DNA of 8,703 nucleotides from Candidatus Zixiibacteriota bacterium (lineage in GTDB: Bacteria; Zixibacteria; MSB-5A5; JAABVY01). The DNA lies in assembly GCA_014730285.1 (NCBI GenBank), contig WJIM01000373.1:1-8703 (forward strand). The letters are read 5' to 3'. Below the pieces are notes generated by a model, which worked only from the letters and a program-made list of their open reading frames with translations, was not told where the DNA came from and searched no databases. Shown piece by piece: positions 1 to 6,461 of the stretch; position 1 is the stretch's first letter; each line of letters opens with the position of its first letter. The position numbers and the translations under genes are program-made.

Positions 1-47
1 CTAATCTTACTAATTGCAGACGATTGAAGCAATAAATAAAATAAATT

Positions 48-1433
48 CTACCGCAAAATCTTGCTTATAAACTCTTCGACCTCCGGGACGCCGCCCTGCC
101 AGATTAGGTAGCCGTCGAAGGGTTCGCGTTCGGTGATCTCGTCGTTGATCGGTGTCAGCATCATCTTCCTGACCTCCTCACGCTCGGTGGTGTGCGCCAG
201 AACCCATCCCAGCTTAATATAAGCCACCTCGGGCAGCATATTCTCCATCGGCATGATGCCGATGTCCAGGAGGTCGCGTCCCGTGTCGTAAACATACATC
301 TGCACATAACCCCATAAAGTCTGCACCGTCATGACAACCTGCACGCCCTTCTGAACCGCCTTGCGGATCGGCTCGTATAACGGTTTGTTGACATGCCCCA
401 GGCCGGTGCCGGCAATCACGATCCCCTTGTAGCCGTTGTCCACCAGAGATTCGATAATGTCCGGACGCATGTTGGGGTAGTAGTACACAATCGAAACCAT
501 CTCCTCGAAAACAGCATCGATCTTGGGCTTGCGGTTCATGTCGCGCCGTTTGTAATCCTTCTTGATCGGCGTGACCTTCTCCGGCGTAACCATAGCCATA
601 GGGATATCCCCCAGCGTGCGGAAAGTCGAACGGTAGGAGGAATGCATCTTGCGCACACGGGTGCCCTTGTGCAGAAGATTGTACTGGTCGGAGGTGGGGC
701 CGAACATACATACGGTCACCTCGGCGATATCGGAATGCGCCGCGGTATGACAGGCGCATTGCAGATTGAATGCGGCGTCTGACGAAGGACGGTCTGATGA
801 TCTCTGCGAGCCCACCAGCACAATCGGCACGGGCGAATCCTGTACCATGAACGATAATGCCGCGGCGGTGTGATGCATGGTGTCGGTGCCATGACCGATG
901 ACTATGCCGTCCACGCCGTTCTCGATCTCCTTGCCGATCTGCTCGGCGGTGTACATATACTGCTCCGGACCCATGTTCTCGGAAAAGACGCCGTAAAGTT
1001 TTTCCGTCTTAAGATTGCAGATATCGGCCAGCTCCGGCACCGCGCCGTAAAGCTCGCCCGGCGTGAAAGCCGGGATAACCGCGCCGGTACGGTAGTCCAG
1101 GCGCGAGGCGATTGTTCCGCCGGTACCCAGGAGGGTGACATTGGGCTTGGCCGGATCCTTGGGGAATTCGGATTCGGGGATTTTGTAATGCGCTTCCTTG
1201 TGGCCGACCTCGCGGATATTTTCGATATTTTCAGCCAGAACGCCTACATTGTAGCCGTTGGACATCTTCAGCACCAGATGACGGTCGTCGGCAGTCTCGG
1301 AACGGGGCAGTATTACTCCCGCAAAGACTCCCTTGTTTGTTTCAACCTCGACATCGGACCAGACATAAACATTAAAATTCTTCAGAGCGGAAAGAGCCGG
1401 GCCGCGGTAGCCCTTGTATTTATCATCAGCCAT
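48..1433 (-). CDS. gatD: GatD-type glutamyl-tRNA(Gln) amidotransferase subunit D / asparaginase-like protein
   Basis: In archaea GatD works with GatE: it releases ammonia from glutamine or asparagine, and GatE uses it to convert Glu-tRNA(Gln) to Gln-tRNA(Gln) in the cytoplasm. The 461-residue protein has the GatD layout, an N-terminal extension of about 90 residues (likely the small beta-barrel domain) followed by a type I asparaginase fold. Active-site motifs are intact: GTGGTIAS at 103-110 (nucleophile T107), GHGTDT at 181-185 (T183, D184) and RVRKMH near 259-264 (K262, probable catalytic lysine). Later blocks (IAGTGLGHV near 340-348, QTLWGYV) also fit GatD. The start is supported by GAGGTG at 1438-1443, four bases upstream of ATG. 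No gatE is visible, but the gene's downstream side lies at the window edge. By eye it is more GC-rich than its neighbours. A GatD-derived asparaginase acting without GatE is the main alternative. Confidence 0.9.
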   Translation of the reverse strand: MADDKYKGYRGPALSALKNFNVYVWSDVEVETNKGVFAGVILPRSETADDRHLVLKMSNGYNVGVLAENIENIREVGHKEAHYKIPESEFPKDPAKPNVTLLGTGGTIASRLDYRTGAVIPAFTPGELYGAVPELADICNLKTEKLYGVFSENMGPEQYMYTAEQIGKEIENGVDGIVIGHGTDTMHHTAAALSFMVQDSPVPIVLVGSQRSSDRPSSDAAFNLQCACHTAAHSDIAEVTVCMFGPTSDQYNLLHKGTRVRKMHSSYRSTFRTLGDIPMAMVTPEKVTPIKKDYKRRDMNRKPKIDAVFEEMVSIVYYYPNMRPDIIESLVDNGYKGIVIAGTGLGHVNKPLYEPIRKAVQKGVQVVMTVQTLWGYVQMYVYDTGRDLLDIGIMPMENMLPEVAYIKLGWVLAHTTEREEVRKMMLTPINDEITEREPFDGYLIWQGGVPEVEEFISKILR

Positions 1434-1499
1434 ATTTCACCTCGTCAAAAATAGTTGCTGTGAAAATATTGAATCTGGCCGTGAAAGTAAAGTGCAGAC

Positions 1500-1544
1500 A
1501 AAAAAAATATCCGGATTGGCCCGAGGGCTCGGACAAACCCGGAT
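1500..1544 (-). terminator. Rho-independent terminator upstream of gatD
   Basis: On the minus strand a long GC-rich hairpin is followed at once by A and then eight T. The outer stem pairs 1509-1514 with 1539-1544 (ATCCGG/CCGGAT), a middle stem pairs 1516-1518 with 1534-1536 (TTG/CAA), and an inner stem pairs 1521-1525 with 1528-1532 (CCGAG/CTCGG). The T run corresponds to 1500-1507. It could end the dtxR transcript with a 3' UTR of about 220 nt, end a short RNA started at the promoter at 1679-1706, or act as an attenuator in a gatD leader. I see no T-box consensus and no clear antiterminator. Confidence 0.8.
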
Positions 1545-1678
1545 GAGATGGCAGAAACAAAAGTAAGAGGTCATAATGGCATTTAAGCCATGCTATGCTT
1601 TTCTTTTAATTTCAGTATTTATAATCTAAAACCAAAAATCTCCTTAATAGTTCGAATTATTTCCCTTAGATATTTATA

Positions 1679-1706
1679 AATATAGTAGAGTTATCTAACT
1701 TGTCAA
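1679..1706 (-). promoter_or_regulatory. Sigma70-type promoter between dtxR and gatD
   Basis: On the minus strand a perfect -35 TTGACA (1701-1706) and a -10 TATATT (1679-1684, 5 of 6 consensus) are separated by 16 bp. The expected start of transcription is near 1672. The spacer contains an inverted repeat, AGTTA-GA-TAACT, at 1689-1700, which could be an operator. The promoter begins 15 bp beyond the dtxR stop codon. Its transcript would meet the terminator at 1500-1544 before reaching gatD. It therefore either drives gatD through a leader that can be attenuated or makes an RNA of about 170 nt. Confidence 0.6.
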
Positions 1707-1720
1707 GAAAAAAATAATAT

Positions 1721-2176
1721 TTATTTTGTCCTGTTTATATATTCCTCCAGCCAGTTGCCGTTATCGCCCTCTTTTTCCTTGGCGAATTCCAGGAAATGCT
1801 CAAGGTTGTCGATAGACGATTTATGCAGGATATGCTCGATATTGCAGGCATCTGTTTCCGCTATATCTTCCTCAACGCCAAGGATATGATGGAAAAACTC
1901 GCGAAGCAGTGTGTGACGCCGTTCAAGCCGTTTCGCCAGATACATTCCCTCCTCGGTGAGAGTAACATAGCCGGATTTTTCATGCTGTACCAGTCCGGCT
2001 TTGCGCAGACGGTCGACCGCCACAGTTACGGTCGGCGAGGCCACATCCCGCAAACGGGCGATATCCTTAATCCGCGCCACAGGCCTTTTCTTCTGCAGAG
2101 CGTAAATCAGCTCAACATATTCCTGCTCGAAAGTCGAGTAGTCTTTGACGTATTTCTGTTCTTCCATAATATCCAT
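1721..2176 (-). CDS. DtxR/MntR-family metal-dependent transcriptional regulator
   Basis: This is a cytoplasmic metal-sensing repressor of the DtxR/MntR family. Residue numbers here count from the upstream TTG at 2182, which gives 153 aa. The N-terminal winged helix covers about 18-80 (recognition region near ASPTVTVAVDRLRKAGLV, wing near HEKSGYVTLTEEG), and a dimerisation/metal domain covers about 85-140. Apparent metal ligands are E21 and E24 (EYVELIY), H90 (RRHTLL), C113, E116 and H117 (ACNIEH). The first acidic residue resembles MntR, whereas Cys in ACxxEH resembles DtxR/IdeR, so metal choice (Mn or Fe) is unclear. There is no C-terminal SH3/FeoA-like domain, as in MntR. The start is uncertain: TTG at 2182, ATG at 2176 and ATG at 2167 are all in frame, none with a good Shine-Dalgarno, and the predicted transcription start (about 2186) leaves almost no leader. 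No metal-transport gene adjoins it. Confidence 0.9.
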   Translation of the reverse strand: MDIMEEQKYVKDYSTFEQEYVELIYALQKKRPVARIKDIARLRDVASPTVTVAVDRLRKAGLVQHEKSGYVTLTEEGMYLAKRLERRHTLLREFFHHILGVEEDIAETDACNIEHILHKSSIDNLEHFLEFAKEKEGDNGNWLEEYINRTK

Positions 2177-2192
2177 AGACAAATTTAAAAAA

Positions 2193-2221
2193 TATATAGC
2201 TCTCTATTATACGCTTGTCAA
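2193..2221 (-). promoter_or_regulatory. Promoter of the dtxR-family gene
   Basis: On the minus strand a perfect -35 TTGACA (2216-2221) is followed after 17 bp by TATATA (2193-2198, 4 of 6 consensus). This puts the transcription start near 2186, only 4 to 20 nt before the candidate start codons. A short inverted repeat, ATAG-AGAG-CTAT, lies at the downstream end of the spacer and overlaps the -10. It could serve autoregulation, but I see no recognisable DtxR or MntR box. No terminator hairpin separates this promoter from the upstream operon. Confidence 0.6.
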
Positions 2222-2250
2222 GTGATTTTTATGGTGATTTTGGGCTGGGA

Positions 2251-3801
2251 TTATTGATTTTGGTGAGGCTTGCCCAGAAGCGCCCATTCTCCCTCGAGCT
2301 TCAGGAGCTCAAAGCCCTTGCTATGCAGGAGATGACGTTTGAGCTGGACCCCCGGATTTCCGCGTATTAGCAGATAATTCATTTCGTCGTATTGGCCGGT
2401 GTAGCCCATCCTGCTGATCCAGGGTGTATGCGGCGGAAGTATCTCTTTGGGTGCCTTGCGTTTTACGGCCCCGAAAACATAGTCGATCAGGCTGGTGGAG
2501 GCAATCCCCTGATTCCAGACTATACGGTAATTCTGGAAATGGATATATGACGGCAGGCCGCGGTAAAACGGATCGGCCGGGAGATATGCCATTGGCTGTG
2601 CATAACCATCCTGCCGTAGAACTCCCGCCGTGAAGGATTCGTTTTCCTTCTGGAAGCCGTTGAAATATTCTGTCCAGAGGCCGAAATGTGTGAGGCATAT
2701 CAGGATAATTGCGATTTTGAGCGGCATCTTTTTTCGCACCAGACGCCAATGGCTGCCCAGAACAAGTACCGAAATCATGAAAAAGACGGCGATTCTCTGA
2801 TAAAGCAGAGTCGGATCGTAGAGCACATCTTTGGGCAGAATAAAGGCGCAGGACAGCGCAATTGCGCTGAAGAAGAAGACTGTACGCATACGTCTGTCCT
2901 TCATCTGATCCAGAAATGCCTGCCGGGCGGAAAATATCTGCCATAAAAACGGCGTCATAAGCGCCAATGCAAAGAGAAGCGCGGTGATATCGCCGTTAAC
3001 ACCCTCGAAAACATAATAATTATCGAACAGGATGACATTAAAGCGGTTGGCGAATTCGGCCAGGTATTGGGCGCTGTAATATTTTGACAGATATGATGTT
3101 ATCTGCGAAAATCCGTACCCCTCGGAACGAATACTGTACCATCCGATATGCAATGCCAGATAGGGCAGAATAGCCAGGGCGGATAATGATATTTTTTGCA
3201 ACGACTTACCGCAGTTTAGGAATGTCAAAACTGCGAATGCCAGGAGTGCAAACAGGGCCGCGATGCCGTGAACGAAGAACAGCGCCGGAAACATCAGGCC
3301 CAGTATCAGCACTGTTTTCAGGCTGAATTTATTGAATAGATCCAGCATAAAGCCGAGCATGAAAAATATCAACGGCAGAGCCATAGTAAAGCCCACAAAT
3401 CCCCAGAGGACATTGTAATTGTATAGCATTAAAAAGGATAGAAGCGAGAGCCAGGGATCACCGCCCGCTTTGCGGATAAGAAACAGCACTGAAAGCGGAA
3501 GAAGAATTATATACAGGGCATAGAAGACCTTGTTGCCGAATTCGACCGAGGGAAAGATATCCAGACTGCATAGAAAGAGATGGAATGTGTTGGGGCGTAA
3601 ATTTGGATCGGATTCGAAAAATTGCTCAAAATCGTTTTGGCTGTCGTCATAGTTTTTCACGATTGTTGCGGCGGCAAGGTGGTTTGGAAGATCGACAAAG
3701 GGGAGGATTCGAAGGGACAGGAACATGGCCAGATGAAGGCCGATCAGGACGAGGAATGCTATAATAAAAATCCTGTCCCATTTTTCCAGACGAGAAATCA
3801 T
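2251..3801 (-). CDS. Polytopic membrane protein, possible GT-C-type glycosyltransferase
   Basis: I do not recognise a named family. The 516-residue protein has about ten hydrophobic segments (roughly 11-33, 91-110, 115-133, 135-155, 162-195 as a likely pair, 203-222, 271-291, 306-323, 333-350 and 361-377) and a soluble C-terminal part of about 130 residues. After the first helix comes PFVDLPNH (34-41), an acidic/His motif at the start of an external loop. GT-C enzymes, which move sugars from polyprenyl-phosphate carriers, often have acidic residues at that place. The arrangement, length and C-terminal soluble domain suit GT-C, but the motif alone does not prove it. It is the last gene of the operon; its ATG overlaps the upstream stop codon as ATGA, which implies translational coupling, and a GAGAG lies just upstream. 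A structural or transport role is the alternative. Confidence 0.75.
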   Translation of the reverse strand: MISRLEKWDRIFIIAFLVLIGLHLAMFLSLRILPFVDLPNHLAAATIVKNYDDSQNDFEQFFESDPNLRPNTFHLFLCSLDIFPSVEFGNKVFYALYIILLPLSVLFLIRKAGGDPWLSLLSFLMLYNYNVLWGFVGFTMALPLIFFMLGFMLDLFNKFSLKTVLILGLMFPALFFVHGIAALFALLAFAVLTFLNCGKSLQKISLSALAILPYLALHIGWYSIRSEGYGFSQITSYLSKYYSAQYLAEFANRFNVILFDNYYVFEGVNGDITALLFALALMTPFLWQIFSARQAFLDQMKDRRMRTVFFFSAIALSCAFILPKDVLYDPTLLYQRIAVFFMISVLVLGSHWRLVRKKMPLKIAIILICLTHFGLWTEYFNGFQKENESFTAGVLRQDGYAQPMAYLPADPFYRGLPSYIHFQNYRIVWNQGIASTSLIDYVFGAVKRKAPKEILPPHTPWISRMGYTGQYDEMNYLLIRGNPGVQLKRHLLHSKGFELLKLEGEWALLGKPHQNQ

Positions 3802-4970
3802 TTTCTCTCAGGTCTATTCCTAAACCGCTCCAAATTCTCGATAAGCTTGTCGATTTGTGCCCGGCTGTTATAAAAATTGGCCGAGATGCGCACCAGATTT
3901 TCGCGATAGGATGCGATAATATTATTATCGGCCAGATACTTATAAAGCTCAGCCGGATTTTGGCAGCTGAAGGAAAAAATCGAGGACCTGTGATATATAT
4001 CAGCGCTGGATGCTATTCTGTAAAAATCCTGATCCTGAAGGTATTCGATCAGGCGGTCCAGAAGACCCAGGTTGTGCTCATAAATTCGTTCGACTCCGAG
4101 GGAATTGATCAGCTTGATCGATTCGTGCATGGCATATATTTGCGGATATGGCACCGAGCTAAGGCTCAGCCGTTCCACCGATTTGCGGGGTTCCAGGTTA
4201 TGTCTAAGAAGATTGGTGAAATCCTGCTTCCAATCCACCCCAAACCATCCGGCGAAGCCCTGCTTGACCTCGAGCTTGGAATTCTCGCTTAGATAGAAGA
4301 ATCCGCATCCAACCGGCGAAAGCAGCCATTTATGCCCGCCCGAAGCCAGAAGATCGATATGGCAGCTCTTGACATCAATGGGCACATTGCCCATACCCTG
4401 AATAGCATCAACGATATAGAATATCCCGCGATCTTTGCAGATTTCGCCCAGCTTCCTGATATCGTTTTTGTAGCCGTTAAAAAATTGTATATAGGATATC
4501 GACAGGATTTTGGTTTTTTCGGTGATCGCTTTTTCGAAAATATCGATATCGAAACGGCGGTCGGTGGATTTGATGAATTTAACCTCCACACCTTTATCGC
4601 GCAGATTAGTCCAGGGGTAGGTATTGGCCGGAAATTCGATATCGGAAAGAAATATTTCATCACCGGGCTTGAAATCAATCCCGGTGGCAGCAAGACTAAG
4701 GCCGTGAGATGTATTGAAAGCGAAGCCGATTTGATCAGGATGGGCGTTAATCATTTTGCCCAGCTCAGCTTTGATCTCCCGCCAGAAGTCAAAGACTTTC
4801 GGGGTGGGATCGGTCAGACCGCTCCATTGCTCGATCAGCTCCATTATTGCCTGACGCGAGTCTTTGGGCCAGGGGCCGATTGAGGCGGTGTTGAAATAAA
4901 TCTTTTCTCCAGGTTCGGGAAACTGGCGCATAATGCGCTCTCTGTCTTTTGATGGTAGTAGTTCGTGCAT
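3798..4970 (-). CDS. Class V aminotransferase-fold PLP enzyme (isopenicillin N epimerase/cysteine desulfurase-like)
   Basis: This is a cytoplasmic PLP enzyme of the class V (NifS/SufS/epimerase) superfamily, 390 aa, a normal length. Visible cofactor features are NTSHG at 86-90 (phosphate-binding region), H-rich-loop equivalent near ISYIQFFNG (158-166), YIVDAIQG at 185-192 (D188 for the pyridine nitrogen, Q191) and GGHKW at 211-215 with K214 as the Schiff-base lysine. RIS at 361-363 probably binds a substrate carboxylate. The loop near 350-360, where cysteine desulfurases carry the catalytic Cys, reads IIASYREN and has no Cys, so sulfur transfer is unlikely; epimerase, lyase or aminotransferase chemistry on an amino-acid-like substrate is more plausible. 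The ATG at 4968-4970 follows the previous stop by four bases. An internal ATG at 4929-4931 (M14) has a better Shine-Dalgarno (GAGAG) and may be the true start. Confidence 0.85.
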   Translation of the reverse strand: MHELLPSKDRERIMRQFPEPGEKIYFNTASIGPWPKDSRQAIMELIEQWSGLTDPTPKVFDFWREIKAELGKMINAHPDQIGFAFNTSHGLSLAATGIDFKPGDEIFLSDIEFPANTYPWTNLRDKGVEVKFIKSTDRRFDIDIFEKAITEKTKILSISYIQFFNGYKNDIRKLGEICKDRGIFYIVDAIQGMGNVPIDVKSCHIDLLASGGHKWLLSPVGCGFFYLSENSKLEVKQGFAGWFGVDWKQDFTNLLRHNLEPRKSVERLSLSSVPYPQIYAMHESIKLINSLGVERIYEHNLGLLDRLIEYLQDQDFYRIASSADIYHRSSIFSFSCQNPAELYKYLADNNIIASYRENLVRISANFYNSRAQIDKLIENLERFRNRPERK

Positions 4971-4974
4971 AGCT

Positions 4975-5388
4975 CTAATAATTCAGGTAATGGGTAATCA
5001 CCCCAAGCGCCGCGGTCAGCTTGAGGAGGTTAAAGAATAATGTTGATACGATCAGCGGTGTGGGTAGCTTCAAGCGCAGTACCAGGCTGGTGGCATAGGG
5101 CAGACTGCCCAGAATATAGGCGGCTATTCCCACCGCCACTCCGGATTTATAGCCGGAGAAAGGCATGATCGGGTATACCCAGTAGTAGATAAGAGTCGGG
5201 AGTATTACGAAGAAGAAGAAGTCGGAAATGAACTGCAGGAAATAAACTTCTAATCCGCGTCCGGTACGGCTTTCCTCCGGGATATGGGTGTGCAGTTTCA
5301 GAGCACGTTCGATTACCGCCTGGATAATCGATACTATCACAAGCGGAATGGTACCATAGACCACCGTCAGAATAAAAATCTTAGCCAT
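4975..5388 (-). CDS. Small four-helix integral membrane protein, function unknown
   Basis: I do not recognise this 137-residue protein. It has about four hydrophobic segments (roughly 4-25, 50-72, 82-100 and 108-133), with a charged stretch (ERALKLHTHIPEESRTGRG) between the first two. There is no signal peptidase site and no recognisable catalytic motif. A good Shine-Dalgarno (AGGTGG, 5398-5403) lies nine bases upstream of the ATG, inside the end of the SDR gene. The gap to the SDR stop is three bases and to the PLP-enzyme start four bases, so it is cotranscribed with both. By position it may be a membrane partner of the neighbouring lipid or glycan enzymes; this is inference only. Confidence 0.75.
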   Translation of the reverse strand: MAKIFILTVVYGTIPLVIVSIIQAVIERALKLHTHIPEESRTGRGLEVYFLQFISDFFFFVILPTLIYYWVYPIMPFSGYKSGVAVGIAAYILGSLPYATSLVLRLKLPTPLIVSTLFFNLLKLTAALGVITHYLNY

Positions 5389-5391
5389 GTT

Positions 5392-6393
5392 TTATAACCA
5401 CCTTTTTTGCTTATACCATTGAGCCGTGGAAAACATGCCATCCTCCACCGATATTTTCGCCGACCATCCAAGAATCCGGGCGGCCTTCTCGGGCGAGCAA
5501 ATCCAGTAACGCTGCGAAAGCTCCTTTAATTTATCGCGGCTGACCGGCGGAACAGCGTTCATGAGGCTATATATGCTCTCGATGATGAAGGCGATACATT
5601 TCGCAATCGGCACCGGTATGGCGATTTTAATCGGTTGACGGTTTATCGTGTCTCCTATAATCTGAATCAGCCTGTCAATGGAACAAAAATCGGGATTGCA
5701 GGCAAAAAATGTCTCCCCTGCCGCTTTGTCATTCTCCGCGGCAGTGCAGATACATTCCACCAGATCATGGACATGGATAATCGAGACATAAGAGGGGTCG
5801 ATTCCGATAGAGGGATTGATACCGGCTTTGGCCAGCTTGAAGAATTTGTAGACATCGATATCACGCGGACCGTAGACAGCCGGCGGCCTTATAATCGTAA
5901 ATGGCAGCTCATCCTTATGCTTCAGAACCTCATTTTCGGAGGCCAGCTTGGACTCGCCGTAAAAAGAGACCGGCATAGGTTTGTCCGATTCTATCACCGC
6001 TTTTTTCTCTTTCGAGGGGCCAGCCGCCGCCTGGGAGGAGATATGCACAAGCCTTTTCAGGCCGGGATTTGTTTTCAGGACTGCCTCAACCAGATTTCTC
6101 GTTCCCTCTGCATTAACCTTAAAATAGGTCTGCCTGTTCTTTGCTTTAACCAGCCCGGCGGGATGGAAGATATAATCCACACCGTTTACCGCCTCGGGCA
6201 GTGTGTGGTGCTGTGTAATTTCGCCGTAAACCTTGTCAAGATCAAGATGTTCAATGAATTGCAGGTCGGAGGTTTTGCGTACCAGGGCTCTTACCGAATA
6301 CCCTCGCTTGAGAAGCATTTCGCAGAGGTGACTTCCGATAAAACCGTTGGCGCCGGTCACGAGCGCAGTCTGTTTATTATCACCATCTTTCAT
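5392..6393 (-). CDS. Extended SDR, NAD-dependent epimerase/dehydratase family; candidate ceramide reductase (CerR-like)
   Basis: This is a cytoplasmic NAD(P)-dependent oxidoreductase of the extended short-chain dehydrogenase family, 333 aa. The nucleotide-binding motif TGANGFIG is at 13-20, followed by RALVRK (35-40), which may contact the cofactor. HPAGLVKAKN at 77-86 is the usual second Rossmann motif. Catalytic residues are S119/S120 (HISSQ) and YGESK at 145-149 (Y145, K149). IIRPPAVYGP follows near 168-177, and the C-terminal half is the substrate domain. The overall pattern is closer to 3-beta-hydroxysteroid dehydrogenase-like members than to sugar epimerases. It is transcribed divergently from serine palmitoyltransferase across 68 bp and heads a four-gene operon. 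In Caulobacter an SDR of this type (CerR) reduces the 3-oxo group of the ceramide precursor, so this is the natural candidate here. No Shine-Dalgarno is visible before its ATG. A sugar-nucleotide or sterol-like substrate remains possible. Confidence 0.9.
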   Translation of the reverse strand: MKDGDNKQTALVTGANGFIGSHLCEMLLKRGYSVRALVRKTSDLQFIEHLDLDKVYGEITQHHTLPEAVNGVDYIFHPAGLVKAKNRQTYFKVNAEGTRNLVEAVLKTNPGLKRLVHISSQAAAGPSKEKKAVIESDKPMPVSFYGESKLASENEVLKHKDELPFTIIRPPAVYGPRDIDVYKFFKLAKAGINPSIGIDPSYVSIIHVHDLVECICTAAENDKAAGETFFACNPDFCSIDRLIQIIGDTINRQPIKIAIPVPIAKCIAFIIESIYSLMNAVPPVSRDKLKELSQRYWICSPEKAARILGWSAKISVEDGMFSTAQWYKQKRWL

Positions 6394-6405
6394 GGATTTA
6401 ATTTC

Positions 6406-6434
6406 TTGACAAATCTCTTGTGTCAGATTACTCT
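6406..6434 (+). promoter_or_regulatory. Candidate promoter for the spt operon
   Basis: In the divergent gap a perfect -35 TTGACA (6406-6411) is followed after 17 bp by TACTCT (6429-6434), a weak -10 with 3 of 6 consensus bases. Transcription would start near 6441, about 20 nt before the spt ATG. The -35 is mirrored by TGTCA at 6421-6425 (TGACA/TGTCA, 9 bp apart), which could be an operator or the -35 of an opposing promoter. I could not find a convincing -10 for the minus-strand operon, which must also start in this 68-bp gap or inside spt. Confidence 0.45.
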
Positions 6435-6461
6435 TTAGACTTTGACTGAAAGAATAAGGAA

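Noticed and set aside
13..33. Inverted repeat ATTGC/GCAAT downstream of gatD as a possible terminator
   Set aside because: The stem is only 5 bp with an 11-nt loop, it is AT-rich, and no T run follows on the minus strand within the window.
870..1454. Plus-strand 194-codon open frame opposite gatD
   Set aside because: It is antisense to a gene with intact GatD motifs and shows no domain signal, so it is a shadow frame.
1437..1574. Minus-strand 45-codon frame from ATG at 1574 to a TGA three bases before the gatD start, with three Cys near its N-terminus
   Set aside because: It has no Shine-Dalgarno, runs straight through the terminator hairpin and U run, and its stop falls within the gatD ribosome-binding region. 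Its composition looks like translated noncoding DNA.
1500..1706. T-box or other known riboswitch in the gatD leader
   Set aside because: I see no T-box consensus (AGGGTGGNACCGCG-like) and no antiterminator able to pair with the terminator arms.
6396..6426. Mirror promoter for the SDR operon using CTGACA (6421-6426, minus strand) as -35
   Set aside because: The only acceptable -10 (TTAAAT at 6396-6401) needs a 19-bp spacer and would start transcription inside the SDR start codon region.
5635..6438. Plus-strand 267-codon open frame opposite the SDR gene
   Set aside because: The opposite strand carries a complete SDR with TGxxGxxG and YxxxK motifs. This frame has no recognisable protein features.
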